A DNA stretch of 64,000 bases from Rufibacter sp. LB8 (GCF_014876185.1 NZ_JADALJ010000001.1:1488001-1552000), one strand, 5' to 3'; shown: positions 1 through 9,183, counted from the first letter of the stretch. Numbers and translations: made by a program. Notes: generated by a model from the sequence alone, not told the origin.

Positions 1-1982
1 TTTTTGGTGTTGAAAGCGCTGGACCCATAAGACGCCAAAGCGCCCCAATTGCCAGATGCCATGCCTACCGGCAAGCTGGGCTGGGCATCATTAAACGGCT
101 GCTTAATGTCGCCGGTGAGGCGTTGGAAACGGTTAATCTCTCCCCAGGGCGTGCGCCATTGCCCGAAATCTGCCTCTAATTGGTCTAGCGCCTGCTTGAA
201 AATGCTGAGTCGTTCTTTGGCAGGGGCCGTGTTGGCGTAATAGGCAAAGCGCTCCATCACGTTCATGGCGCGCGGGGCGCTTCCGCTTTTCAACAAATGC
301 GTGGCGTAGAAATGCGCCAAAGACATGCCCACAGATTCCTTAGACACCGCAAAATTCCAGGCGCGCAGCACGTCCACGGCTTCTTTGAGCCTCGGGTCAC
401 TTGGTTTTTCTGCATCATAGGCTTTCACCAAACCCGGTATCAAGACTTCAAAGCCAGGCAAATACGGGTCATAGGCCAGGTCAATCAGTTTATTAAGCGT
501 GAGATTATTGGCGTTTTTGAGCAGCCTTATGGCGTGGATTCCTCTGAAGTTCTCGGGCGAAGGTGCCATGTACGAGGGGTAATCCTGTGGTTTGGGACTG
601 TACTCGCCCGCGCTGGTGAAAGGCGTGGAATTGCAGTTCTGGATCCAGCCGTTGGGCGGGTTGATCACCCGTATGGTTTCCTCCAGCGGATGAATGCCGT
701 TCCAGTCGGTTTTGGGGTTGCTGCCGTCCACGGGTTTGCTGTAGTCAAAGGCCGGGTCACGGCGCGGGAAGAAGTTGCCGTGGTAATAGGCAATGGTGCC
801 GTCAGCGTCTGCATACACGGTGCCGTTGGAGGAGTTGGTGCGCAACTGCATCATCTGGTTGAATTCCTTGAAATTGCCTTGCTTGGTGCGCGTGTAGGAC
901 TGAATCAGGGCTTCAGAAGGTTTCCACATCAAGGCCGTGGCCACCCATTTGTCGCCGTTTTGGTGCGTGATGGGGCCGTGGTGGGTGCGGTACGTGGGGA
1001 AGGTTTTCTTCTTGAGTTCGTTGCCAGCTTTGTAGGTTAATGTCACCTGACCCACCGTTACGGGTCGTTTCTCAGTGCCGTAACGGTAGAAATACTGGCC
1101 GTTTTCTTGCACAATGGTTTCCTCAAATTCATCTACCACATCTGTGTACGCCGAGGTATGCATCCAGCCGGTTTTCTCGTTGAAGCCCTGGTAAATGAAG
1201 AACTGGCCCCAGGTCACGGCGCCGTAGGCATTCAGGCCTTCCTCGCTCACGGCATGCACCTCGCCCCTGAAAAAGAAAGACGTATGCGGATTAATCAGCA
1301 ACATGGCCTTGCCCGAGGCGGTGCGTTTACCGGAAATTGCGAAGCCGTTGGAACCCTGCGGCTCAGCCAGCAGCGCAGGCTTTACCAGACCACTTCCTTT
1401 AGGGGCCACGTAGCCCAGTTTGCCCTTATTTTCATAAAATGCTTTAATGCGATTGGTACTCACGCTTTCAATGTCGCCGCCAATAGAGCCTTCTGAGAAA
1501 TACATGGGCATCCAGGGTTCAAAGCGGGTGAGCAGTTTAGGGTTAACCTCGGGGTGGGTGTGCAGGTAATAATTAATGCCATCGGCGAAAGCCTGGCACA
1601 GCGTTTTGAGCCAGGCGGGACTCTGTTCATATTGCTGCATGGCTTCTTGCTGGGTCATGTACAGTCTCGCGCGCAAATCACTGTACAATTGCTCCTCCCC
1701 TTCCACCTCGGCCAGGCGGCCAATGGCCCACAGATAATTGCGCTCCACACGGTTGAAATCGTCTTCGCACTGCGCGTACAGCAACCCGAACACCGCATCG
1801 GCGTCTGTCTTGCCATAGATGTGCGGCACGCCAAAATCATCTCTGATAATGGTCACGCGGTTGGCCTGTTCTTTCCAGCGCTGCGCCTCTTGGGTAGACG
1901 ATGCCTTCTCAGTGGTGGAGCAGGAAAATAGCAGGGAAATAAACAGCACAAGCAGCGCCGATCGGTTTCTGGTTGGGTTCAT
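1..1982 (-). CDS. Penicillin amidase-family (Ntn-hydrolase) acylase lipoprotein, partial
   Basis: The reading frame starts at ATG 1982 and is still open at the left edge, so the C-terminus is missing. It opens with a lipoprotein signal (hydrophobic stretch, then LLFSC with Cys21), placing it in a membrane as a lipoprotein. The mature part begins like a penicillin/acyl-homoserine-lactone acylase alpha chain (VTIIRDDFGVPHIYGKTDAD, then YAQCEDDF). The motif GSNGFAISGKRTASGKAML follows, where the Ser after Gly is the N-terminal nucleophile released by self-cleavage in this family. Further family blocks follow, such as YRTHHGPI and the segment around YADADGTIAYY. The substrate (penicillin, AHL or another amide) cannot be told from sequence. 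It is divergent from truC. Family call firm, substrate unknown. Confidence 0.88.
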   Translation of the reverse strand, partial: MNPTRNRSALLVLFISLLFSCSTTEKASSTQEAQRWKEQANRVTIIRDDFGVPHIYGKTDADAVFGLLYAQCEDDFNRVERNYLWAIGRLAEVEGEEQLYSDLRARLYMTQQEAMQQYEQSPAWLKTLCQAFADGINYYLHTHPEVNPKLLTRFEPWMPMYFSEGSIGGDIESVSTNRIKAFYENKGKLGYVAPKGSGLVKPALLAEPQGSNGFAISGKRTASGKAMLLINPHTSFFFRGEVHAVSEEGLNAYGAVTWGQFFIYQGFNEKTGWMHTSAYTDVVDEFEETIVQENGQYFYRYGTEKRPVTVGQVTLTYKAGNELKKKTFPTYRTHHGPITHQNGDKWVATALMWKPSEALIQSYTRTKQGNFKEFNQMMQLRTNSSNGTVYADADGTIAYYHGNFFPRRDPAFDYSKPVDGSNPKTDWNGIHPLEETIRVINPPNGWIQNCNSTPFTSAGEYSPKPQDYPSYMAPSPENFRGIHAIRLLKNANNLTLNKLIDLAYDPYLPGFEVLIPGLVKAYDAEKPSDPRLKEAVDVLRAWNFAVSKESVGMSLAHFYATHLLKSGSAPRAMNVMERFAYYANTAPAKERLSIFKQALDQLEADFGQWRTPWGEINRFQRLTGDIKQPFNDAQPSLPVGMASGNWGALASYGSSAFNTK

Positions 1983-2300
1983 AGGGCAGGAATAGGAATC
2001 CCAAGTTAATCGGAAATGTTAGAATTGCCTACATTCCGCCCACCCACGCAGTGGTCAGGAATTTTTGGTGCGGGATGGTGTAAGTGCCGCGCGCGAAAGG
2101 TGGAAGTTTTTAACCTTTCCGTTTTCGGGCTCATTTCTGGAAATGAAGCCGAAAACGGAAAGATTTTCAACGGAAGCGCCTGCCTGTCTAACTTTGACGC
2201 TAAGAACTGTTCAGGACGATAAAACTTTAAGACTCTGCCGCAACTTTCTTAATGCCAACTTCCCCCAAAATCTCTGTAATTTGCGAGCTTACTTCTGAAT
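1983..2300. other. Divergent intergenic region
   Basis: This 318-bp gap lies between the divergent acylase and truC genes. It holds hairpin copy 1 (2116-2161). I see no convincing promoter box and no small gene. Confidence 0.6.
2116..2161. repeat. Palindromic hairpin element, copy 1
   Basis: Arms TTTCCGTTTTCGGGCTCATTT and its near complement, with centre CTGG. Two mismatches lie near the inner stem (right arm reads AAATGAAGCCG). It sits between divergent genes, so it cannot be acting only as a terminator. Confidence 0.9.
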
Positions 2301-3029
2301 GTGGAGCTGGAAATACTTTATGAAGACGCGCAGTACGTGGCCATCAACAAACCCAACGGGCTGTTGGTGCACCGCACGCGCATGGCTGAGGAGCAAAAGG
2401 AATTCGCCCTGCAACTGCTGCGCGACCAACTGGGAATCAAAGTTTTTCCGTTGCACCGGTTAGACCGCGGCACCTCGGGCGTTTTGCTGTTCGCGAAATC
2501 TGCGGAAGCGGCGGCGCCTTTGGTACAAGCCTTCACTGACCGCCAGCCCGACAAAACCTACGTGGCCGTGGTGCGCGGCTATGCGCCCGAGGCGGGCACC
2601 GTGGACAGCCCCATCAGGCCAGACCGAGACAACGGACTCAAAGAACCGCAGGACGCCGTCACGCATTTTTCAAGATTGGCCACCGTGGAACTTCCCATTG
2701 CCGTGGGGCGCTACCAAACCGCGCGTTACAGCCTGGTGAAAGTGAAACCAGAGACCGGCCGTATGCACCAGATCAGAAAGCATTTCGCGCATCTTCGGCA
2801 CTACATTATAGGCGATAAAAAACACGGCGACTGGCGGCACAACCTCATGTTCCTGGAGCAATTGCAGAGCCCTACCATGCTGTTGCACGCCGCGTCTTTG
2901 ATCTTTGAGCACCCGTTTACGCAGCAGCAAATTAAGATCACAGCTCCATTGCCGGAAAACATGAAGCAAATCTGCCAGCAATTCGGATGGCCGGCTTCAC
3001 TTGAAACTATTTTGGGTTCAGAAGCATAA
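2301..3029 (+). CDS. truC: tRNA pseudouridine(65) synthase TruC
   Basis: 242 residues, RluA-superfamily pseudouridine synthase. The N-terminus ILYEDAQYVAINKPNGLLVH and the catalytic motif HRLDRGTSG (Asp55 the expected nucleophile) match TruC rather than RluA/C/D: there is no S4 domain, the length is close to that of the E. coli protein, and the C-terminal half carries TGRMHQIRKHFAHLRHYIIG followed by DKKHGD and MLLHA. TruC isomerises uridine 65 in tRNA. The start is GTG at 2301; an ATG two bases upstream is out of frame. It stands alone, divergent from the acylase gene and followed by a 507-bp gap. Confidence 0.93.
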   Translation: MELEILYEDAQYVAINKPNGLLVHRTRMAEEQKEFALQLLRDQLGIKVFPLHRLDRGTSGVLLFAKSAEAAAPLVQAFTDRQPDKTYVAVVRGYAPEAGTVDSPIRPDRDNGLKEPQDAVTHFSRLATVELPIAVGRYQTARYSLVKVKPETGRMHQIRKHFAHLRHYIIGDKKHGDWRHNLMFLEQLQSPTMLLHAASLIFEHPFTQQQIKITAPLPENMKQICQQFGWPASLETILGSEA

Positions 3030-3536
3030 AGCGCTAAATTACAGGAAGCATATTTCGCTTGAACAAATTTCCGTTTTCGGGCTCATTTCTGAAAATGAAG
3101 CCAAAAATGTTCGTAGCACTTCCCTAAAAACGGAAAGTTCACACAGCTTTAAATGATACTAATAGTTGCTTCGCTGGAATGCTGATTTCTGCACGCTTTT
3201 ATCAGCAAATCATCTTACTTTCTTCACTTGGTTTTCTCTTCAGGCTTCTATTCTTATTCTGAAAACCAAGCAGAAGATGATTGCCTAACTCACCAGATTG
3301 AAGCGCACGCCTTCAATAGATTTCAAATTTAAATTTCAACTTAACCAACGCATTCCCCAGAAGTTTTTATATTGAATGACCATTCCCCTACTTCTTAAGA
3401 AAAGAACTTGAAGTGTCACGTGTAGTTAGGCAAAAACGGAGAGCAGGCTGTTAAAAAATTTGATTTAATAGCGTGACCCATAAGCTTGGCGGGGAACGGC
3501 AAATAAAAAGAATGGGCGCTAAGGGCGTTCAGTTTT
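3030..3536. other. Intergenic region with interrupted hairpin copy and an imperfect inverted repeat
   Basis: This 507-bp gap has no credible gene. It holds hairpin copy 2 (3068-3137). It also holds a long imperfect inverted repeat (3208-3282) whose outer arms are AATCATCTT...AAGATGATT and inner arms CTTGGTTTTC...GAAAACCAAG. Confidence 0.6.
3068..3137. repeat. Palindromic hairpin element, copy 2, interrupted right arm
   Basis: The left arm TTTCCGTTTTCGGGCTCATTT is intact. The right arm reads AAAATGAAGCCAAAAA, then about 18 unrelated bases, then resumes at AAAAACGGAAAG. The five A at both joints suggest a small insertion with a microduplication. Confidence 0.8.
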
Positions 3537-6113
3537 ATGGACAAACCTGGGGAATACAGCACTGACGGCATATTTGCCAAAATGATCAAGAATTCATTGG
3601 ACCTGCACTGCATTGTCAGTGCGACCGGTGCCCTCTTGTTCGCCAGCCATGCCTGCCACCGCGTCTTGGGCCATGCCCCGGAAGACGTGGAGGGCCGTTC
3701 CTTTACTGAGTTTGTGAGCCCGTGTGACGTGGCTGCTGTCACCAGCGCCATGCTGCCCAAGGAAATAAACCAGGAAAGTCAGTTTGAAACCTCGCACCTT
3801 CACAAAAACGGCAAGACGGTGCAGATTGAGTGGTCAATGGTGTGGTCTGCCGAGGACCAGGTTTTCTTTTTGGTAGGCCGCGATGTGACGGAGCGCAACA
3901 ACACCCGACTCCTGCTCCAGCAGCGCGAAGAACTGCATTCTGCCCTGGTAGAACAAGGCGCCGACATGCTGGCGCTCATGAACTCCGAAGGAACTTACAC
4001 CTACATTGGCGGCTCCACCACGCGGCTGCTGGGCTATGCCCCGGAAGAAATGGTGGGCAAAAGCGCCCTTGAATTTATTCACCCAGATGACCTGGCGTTT
4101 TTGCAGGAAAAACTGATGCAAGTGCTAGACCAGGAGGAGTTTCTGCGCATCTCCGGGTTCAGGTTTAAGGCCAAAGACGGTTCCTGGCGCTGGATTGACA
4201 CCACTGCCAGCAACCAGCTGCACAACCCCAGCATACAGGCCCTGGTCATCAGCTCCAGAGACATCTCAGACCAGATGATCAACAACATCAGGCTGCAGGA
4301 AAACGAACAGAAGTACCACAACCTCTTTGAGAAAAACCCAGACGCGGTGTTCCATACCAGCCCCGCCGGCACGGTCACCGAAGTGAACTCCGCCTTTGAG
4401 AAAGTGCTCGGTTTTACCAGAGAGCAGGTGTTGGGTCAACCCTTCGCTTCTTTTCTGCCCGCAGAGACGGGGCAGTTGGCGCAGCGGTATTTCACAGAGG
4501 CATTGCAGGGCGGCACGCTTCGGTTTGACCTGGAGACTGTGGACCATGAAGGCAAGGAGAAAATTCTGGATACCACCATGTACCCCATCTTCTTGAACGG
4601 GAGCATTATTGGGGTAGAGACCATTTCCAAAGACATTACCGCCATGGTGCGGGCGTACGGCACCATTCAGAAACAGGCCCAGCGACTCAACACCGTGCTG
4701 GAAAGTATCACAGACGCCTTCTTCACCCTAGACCATCAGATGCGTTTCACGCTCATCAACAGTGAATGCGCCCGGCTCCTGCAGATTGACAAAGACAGAT
4801 GCATGGGAAAACACATGGCCCACTGCTGCCCAGAGGAAATGGAAGGCGAATTTTTTCAGAAATACCAGGAAGTGTTGCGCACGGGCAAATCTCTGGCGTT
4901 TGAGACGTATCTCCAGCACCGGGGCGTGTGGCTGGGCGTGAAAATGTTCCCCTCAGAAGACGGCCTCACCGTATATATGCTGGACATCACTGACCGGGTC
5001 AATTACCAACGCGAACTTAAAATGCTGTCTCTGGTGGCCAGCAAAACAATCAATGGCGTGGTGATCATGAACGGGAACCGTGAAATTGAGTGGGTCAATG
5101 AAGGCTTCACCAACATGAACCAGTACACCCTGGAAGAAGTCTTGGGCAAGCGCCCCAGCGATTTCCTGCAAGGGCCCAACACGAGTCCGGTGGCCTCCAA
5201 CCAACAATTGGAGAATTATAAATCGGGCGCCACCTTCTCCCAGGAACTTTTAAACTACCGGAAAGACGGCACTGAGTTCTGGGTCAGGATCAACGTGACG
5301 CCCGTGCAAGACGCGGCCGGAAATATAATTAGGTATATTGCCCTGCAAACCGACATCTCCGCCCAGAAAAAGGCCGATGAAAGCCAGGCGCGCCTCACCC
5401 AGGAACTCTACCTCCAGAACCAAAACCTGCAGCAGTTCACCTATATTGTGTCACATAACCTGCGCGCACCGGTGGCCAACGCCATTGGCCTGGCCGGCTT
5501 GCTCAACGTGCTGGACCGCTCCTCAGAGAATTTCAACAAAGCCCTGGCCAACCTGGACAGCAGCGTGCAGGCCATAGACGCCGTTTTGAAAGACCTGAGC
5601 ATTATATTGTCGGTGGGGTTTAGCAAAGGAGCCGTAGGCCAGGAACCTGTGCCGCTGGCGCCGCTGGTATGGGAAGCCACCCAAACCCTGCTGGAGCAAT
5701 TAGAAGCCTTTGGAGGAGAAATTCACGTGGAGATTTCAGACGAAAGCCAGGTGCTGGGCAACCGGGCCTACCTGTTCAGTGTGTTCCATAACCTTATTTC
5801 CAACGCCATCAAGTACCGGTCACAAGAAAGGCTCCTGAAAATTACAGTGAGAATTTTATCAGAATCTGAATGGGTAGTGGTATCGGTCAAAGACAACGGC
5901 TCAGGGTTTGACGAAGACAAAGCGGCCGGCAAGGTGTTCAAGCTTTACAAACGGTTTCACCGCAACGTGGAGGGGCGTGGCCTGGGCCTGTTTCTGGTCA
6001 AAACCCAGATTGAGGCCATGGGCGGCGAAATTAAGGTCAGCAGCCAACTGGGCGTGGGCACCCGCTTTCTCATCCACCTAAAGCCTGCTTCCCAAAGCGC
6101 TTTCAGGAATTAA
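3537..6113 (+). CDS. PAS-rich sensor histidine kinase
   Basis: 858 residues, no signal peptide or membrane segment, so a cytoplasmic sensor. Five PAS-type domains are visible in order (about 15-120, 135-250, 260-375, 385-495, 500-620). The second has GGSTTRLLGYAPEEMVG, and the fifth reads GKRPSDFLQGPNT, a LOV-like FLQG motif without the flavin-binding Cys. The kinase core follows: H-box VSHNLRAPVAN with phospho-accepting His640, N-box HNLISNAIKY near 751, G-boxes DNGSGFD and GRGLGLFLVK. No receiver or output domain is fused. It is a clear paralogue of the kinase at 55555-58092. It is convergent with the LytTR regulator at 6249. Start ATG 3537 is the first that precedes PAS homology. Signal unknown. 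Confidence 0.9.
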   Translation: MDKPGEYSTDGIFAKMIKNSLDLHCIVSATGALLFASHACHRVLGHAPEDVEGRSFTEFVSPCDVAAVTSAMLPKEINQESQFETSHLHKNGKTVQIEWSMVWSAEDQVFFLVGRDVTERNNTRLLLQQREELHSALVEQGADMLALMNSEGTYTYIGGSTTRLLGYAPEEMVGKSALEFIHPDDLAFLQEKLMQVLDQEEFLRISGFRFKAKDGSWRWIDTTASNQLHNPSIQALVISSRDISDQMINNIRLQENEQKYHNLFEKNPDAVFHTSPAGTVTEVNSAFEKVLGFTREQVLGQPFASFLPAETGQLAQRYFTEALQGGTLRFDLETVDHEGKEKILDTTMYPIFLNGSIIGVETISKDITAMVRAYGTIQKQAQRLNTVLESITDAFFTLDHQMRFTLINSECARLLQIDKDRCMGKHMAHCCPEEMEGEFFQKYQEVLRTGKSLAFETYLQHRGVWLGVKMFPSEDGLTVYMLDITDRVNYQRELKMLSLVASKTINGVVIMNGNREIEWVNEGFTNMNQYTLEEVLGKRPSDFLQGPNTSPVASNQQLENYKSGATFSQELLNYRKDGTEFWVRINVTPVQDAAGNIIRYIALQTDISAQKKADESQARLTQELYLQNQNLQQFTYIVSHNLRAPVANAIGLAGLLNVLDRSSENFNKALANLDSSVQAIDAVLKDLSIILSVGFSKGAVGQEPVPLAPLVWEATQTLLEQLEAFGGEIHVEISDESQVLGNRAYLFSVFHNLISNAIKYRSQERLLKITVRILSESEWVVVSVKDNGSGFDEDKAAGKVFKLYKRFHRNVEGRGLGLFLVKTQIEAMGGEIKVSSQLGVGTRFLIHLKPASQSAFRN

Positions 6114-6156
6114 GTGTGTTTTTGTTGAAGGCCGGTCACCAGGCTAGTGCTTCTGT

Positions 6157-6208
6157 CACTTCCTGTTTTTAGGCTCATTTATGAAAATGAGCCTAAAAAC
6201 AGGAAGTG
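6157..6208. repeat. Palindromic hairpin element, copy 3 (variant stem)
   Basis: A near-perfect 24-bp stem, CACTTCCTGTTTTTAGGCTC on the left and its complement on the right, around ATTTATGAAAAT. CGGG of the consensus is replaced by TAGG with matching changes on the other arm, and the outer CACTTC/GAAGTG is specific to this copy. It lies between convergent genes, where it could end both transcripts. Confidence 0.92.
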
Positions 6209-6248
6209 GCAACTCTTTTTTTAGCGCGGAAACCCCAAACTGGGATGA

Positions 6249-6923
6249 CTAAAAGTGGAGATCCTGCATGAACGAAGCGCCCACCGGCACGTGCTGGCCT
6301 TTAATGGTAACTTGGTGACGTTCAATCTTGTCAATTTTGTGTTTGGCCACTATAAAGGAGCGGTGCACCCGTATGAATTCCTGCGCGGGCAAAAGTTCCT
6401 GCACTTCGGTCATGGTCAGGCGCGAGAGCAGGCTTTTGCCCGCTAGCACAAACGTGACGTAGTTCCCCGCGGCCTCTAAATACAGAATATCCTGGAACTG
6501 CACTTTCACTTGCTCATAACCCGTCTTCAGGAAAATATAGTCCTTGGCTTGCTGTTGGGCCCCGCCCCGGAGCAACAGTTGTTCCTGGGCTTTGTTGCAG
6601 GCTTTGATGAACCGGGGCAACGAGAACGGCTTGAGCAGATAATCAAGGGCATCTAACTCAAAACTGGTGACGGCATGCTCAGAATACGCGGTGGTGAAAA
6701 TAACCAATGGCTTCTTCTGCAGGCTGGCCACAAACTCCAAGCCCGTGATGTCCGGCATGCGTATGTCCAGGAACACCACATCTACGGGTTCCTTCTGCAG
6801 GCATTCCAGCGCCAGAAACGCATCTGTGAAACAGGCTTTCAGTTCCAGAAACGGCACCTTGGCGGCATGCGAGCGCACCACTTCCAGGGCCATGGGTTCA
6901 TCATCAACGGCAATTGCCTTCAT
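6249..6923 (-). CDS. LytTR-family response regulator
   Basis: 224 residues. An N-terminal receiver starts MKAIAVDDEPMALE and carries phospho-acceptor Asp53 in VVFLDIRMPD, with a conserved Lys in YLLKPFSLPRF. A C-terminal LytTR DNA-binding domain (about 125-224) includes VQFQDILYLEAAGNYV, RLTMTEVQELLP and FIRVHRSFIVAKHKI. It is transcribed 51 bp downstream of the LytS-like kinase gene and is almost certainly its partner: the kinase phosphorylates Asp53 and the regulator binds paired direct repeats. A candidate site lies at 8530-8559, upstream of the operon. Confidence 0.95.
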   Translation of the reverse strand: MKAIAVDDEPMALEVVRSHAAKVPFLELKACFTDAFLALECLQKEPVDVVFLDIRMPDITGLEFVASLQKKPLVIFTTAYSEHAVTSFELDALDYLLKPFSLPRFIKACNKAQEQLLLRGGAQQQAKDYIFLKTGYEQVKVQFQDILYLEAAGNYVTFVLAGKSLLSRLTMTEVQELLPAQEFIRVHRSFIVAKHKIDKIERHQVTIKGQHVPVGASFMQDLHF

Positions 6924-6974
6924 GCAAAAAATTGTGAGGTGTCTTCCTAAAGGTACGGCTTTGGCGACAATCTT

Positions 6975-8480
6975 TTAGAGTTGCAAGGTGAGGTGCACAA
7001 AGTATTCCTCCTGGGTTTCCCTGATCACCAATTCATGTTTGTTTTTATAGAGGAGCGCCAGCCGTTGTTTCACATTGTCCAGACCCACGCCAGATTTTCC
7101 TTCCTCGGGGTCATGGGCGGGTTTGGGGTGCTTGCTGTTGTACACGTCAAAGAACAGCGTGGTGCCTTCCATGTGCAGACTCACTTTTATCCATGATTTC
7201 TGCTTTAAACTGATGCCGTGCTTGAACGCATTCTCCACAAACGGAATCAATAACATGGGCGCAATGAACCGCTCAGACAGCACGTCTTCAATGTTGGTGT
7301 GAATGTCAATGTTAGGCGAAGACGAAGTACGCAAAGACTGCAGTTCCACGTAATTACGCATGTACTCTATCTCCCTGGAAAGCAGTATTTTGTGTTGGTG
7401 GTTTTCATGGAGCATGAACCGCATCATGTCGCCTAGCATCTGTATGCCCTGGGCGGTGCGTTCACTGTTTTCCTGCAGGGCGGTGCCGTAGAGCGTGTTA
7501 AGCGTGTTGAACAGAAAGTGCGGGTTGATCTGGGACCGCAAAAAATCTAAGTTGGCGTTGGAGCGGCCCAGTTCCTTCTGCAGCACATGCACCTGCTCAT
7601 TGCCAAGTATGTGCCGTTTGTAGAGCATCCAACACAAAGGAACGGTGATAAACAACTGAAAAATAGCATTACCTGCCCCAAACCCCAGGGCATCTTCCTC
7701 ACAGTCACAGATCAAAATCATGAAAATGACCAACGGAAAAAAAGACACGGCCAACCAGAATAGACTCTTGCCCAGGTAAGCCATAAACGGTCTTTTCCTG
7801 TTGATAGAAGCTGGCAGCAGCCGGTAAAAAGAGAAGCAGTAAAATAATATCCCAAACGGCCCAATCAAACCCCAGGTCAAAATCAACTCTGGGTCTGCGT
7901 CAACAATCACCAGCAGGAACATAGAGACCATCCAGACAATAATGGCTGTGAGGGCGTCACGGGTGAGCACTTTAAAGCGGTTCTGCAGGGTTTCTGAATT
8001 GGCAAGAATATAGAGGCTGGCAAACTTCACAAAGGCATACAGCCCCAGCATCAACAACAGCGCAAACGCCCGGCTTAAACTTTTCTGAAAGATAAAACTG
8101 TAGCCATCCTGTTCCCATAAAAACCTTGAAAGCTCATAGCGTTGCAGGTAGGTATTGGTGATGCCCAGCACCAGCGCGGTCACCAGAAACGTGAACACTA
8201 CCCAAAACGTGTTCAGCACCACGTTCTCTTTGGCCAGGAGTTTGGGAATCACTTTGAAATTGAGAAACAGAAAGGCCAGGTAGAGCACCACGTATTGCAC
8301 CATCTCCGGGAAGATGAAGTTGCGGTAATAGCCAAACGGCACGCCTACTTTCTTGAAAAGGATCTCGTTGCTGTGGGCGCTGCCGGTATTCAGGAAAAAC
8401 AGCGAAAAGACAAAGATGACCGTGGCCGCCCAAAACTCAACTTTTTGCAGGAATGATGGTCTTGTGAACAATTCTTTCAT
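6975..8480 (-). CDS. LytS/YehU-type membrane sensor histidine kinase
   Basis: 501 residues. About seven hydrophobic segments fill residues 15-290, followed by a short coiled stretch and the His_kinase domain: LRSQINPHFLFNTLNTLYG with His321, then the ATPase N-box IPFVENAFKHGIS and a G-box around GVGLDNVKQRL. This is the architecture of LytS/YehU kinases that work with LytTR regulators, here encoded immediately downstream. The membrane part has no recognised ligand-binding domain, so the stimulus is unknown. Start ATG 8480; the promoter should lie in the 8481-8826 gap. Confidence 0.93.
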   Translation of the reverse strand: MKELFTRPSFLQKVEFWAATVIFVFSLFFLNTGSAHSNEILFKKVGVPFGYYRNFIFPEMVQYVVLYLAFLFLNFKVIPKLLAKENVVLNTFWVVFTFLVTALVLGITNTYLQRYELSRFLWEQDGYSFIFQKSLSRAFALLLMLGLYAFVKFASLYILANSETLQNRFKVLTRDALTAIIVWMVSMFLLVIVDADPELILTWGLIGPFGILFYCFSFYRLLPASINRKRPFMAYLGKSLFWLAVSFFPLVIFMILICDCEEDALGFGAGNAIFQLFITVPLCWMLYKRHILGNEQVHVLQKELGRSNANLDFLRSQINPHFLFNTLNTLYGTALQENSERTAQGIQMLGDMMRFMLHENHQHKILLSREIEYMRNYVELQSLRTSSSPNIDIHTNIEDVLSERFIAPMLLIPFVENAFKHGISLKQKSWIKVSLHMEGTTLFFDVYNSKHPKPAHDPEEGKSGVGLDNVKQRLALLYKNKHELVIRETQEEYFVHLTLQL

Positions 8481-8826
8481 TTGGTACAGATTTTAAACAA
8501 TGATAAGGGAAAGCACTTGGCCGAAATAAAAAATGTGATGAACCCCCGTTAAAATGTGACAGACGCCAAATTGGGAGATTCATGACAGCGAGTGAGTTGC
8601 GAATTATTCACCCAGGAAATGAATTTTACCGCCAGAACAATGGTTGAAAGAATAACCTAAAACACCAAGGAAGGGACCTGAAAATCAGATTTCACTGAAT
8701 TTTTAGAACCTTGAAAAGATTACTCATCGAGTGAACCCTCTCATTCAACCGGTGAATACTGGGGTTAAACTAAAAGACACTTATCAGCCCTTGTTAATAG
8801 GTATACTTAAGGGTTATTTATAATTG
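8481..8826. other. Divergent intergenic control region
   Basis: This 346-bp gap separates the LytS-like gene from the 8827 gene. It lacks the hairpin element. Apart from the paired direct repeats at 8530-8559 I see no defined element. Confidence 0.55.
8530..8559 (-). promoter_or_regulatory. Candidate LytTR-type operator (two 9-bp direct repeats)
   Basis: On the kinase-gene strand TCACATTTT occurs twice, separated by 12 bp (period 21 bp, two helical turns), 50-79 bp upstream of the kinase ATG. LytTR domains are known to bind pairs of roughly 9-bp direct repeats about 12-13 bp apart. The ACATTT core resembles some LytTR sites, but the match to any consensus is loose. Autoregulation is inferred. 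Confidence 0.42.
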
Positions 8827-9183
8827 ATGTTCATGTCGAATCCGGCTTTGTTCGTAAGTCAAAAATATCTAGGTGTAAAAATTCTGGAGGAATTCAGAAT
8901 GCCCGCCATTGCCTCTGGAGAATCTGGCAAGGCAGCGGAAGTGCTTGCCCTAAAATGCAAGTATTTCCTCAAGCACCTCTCAGACCTGCCCCAGAGCGCG
9001 GTTGTCCAGGCCAAATCTGCTGAATGGCACGTAGACATATTTCTGAAAGAGGCGTTCAATTACACCCACACCGCCAAACCAGATCTGCACACCTACCTGA
9101 TGTCACTCTACAACGCCAGCCAGTCTTTCTCTGATTTCCTGCACACGTTGGGCGTAAATGCCATAACACAAGACAACTTCTAA
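8827..9183 (+). CDS. Hypothetical protein, 118 aa
   Basis: I do not recognise this family. ATG 8827 gives MFMSNPALFVSQKYLGVKI; ATG 8833 is also possible. There is no signal peptide or membrane span. The sequence looks mainly alpha-helical and soluble, with Ala/Lys-rich helices (GKAAEVLALKCKYFLKHLSD) and a C-terminal half LMSLYNASQSFSDFLHTLG. Codon use resembles its neighbours, which supports a real gene. It is isolated, with a divergent control region upstream and hairpin copy 4 downstream. Confidence 0.6.
   Translation: MFMSNPALFVSQKYLGVKILEEFRMPAIASGESGKAAEVLALKCKYFLKHLSDLPQSAVVQAKSAEWHVDIFLKEAFNYTHTAKPDLHTYLMSLYNASQSFSDFLHTLGVNAITQDNF

Noticed and set aside
297-1040. Long + strand open frame of 247 codons
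   Set aside because: It lies antisense inside the acylase gene, whose minus-strand frame has clear family motifs.
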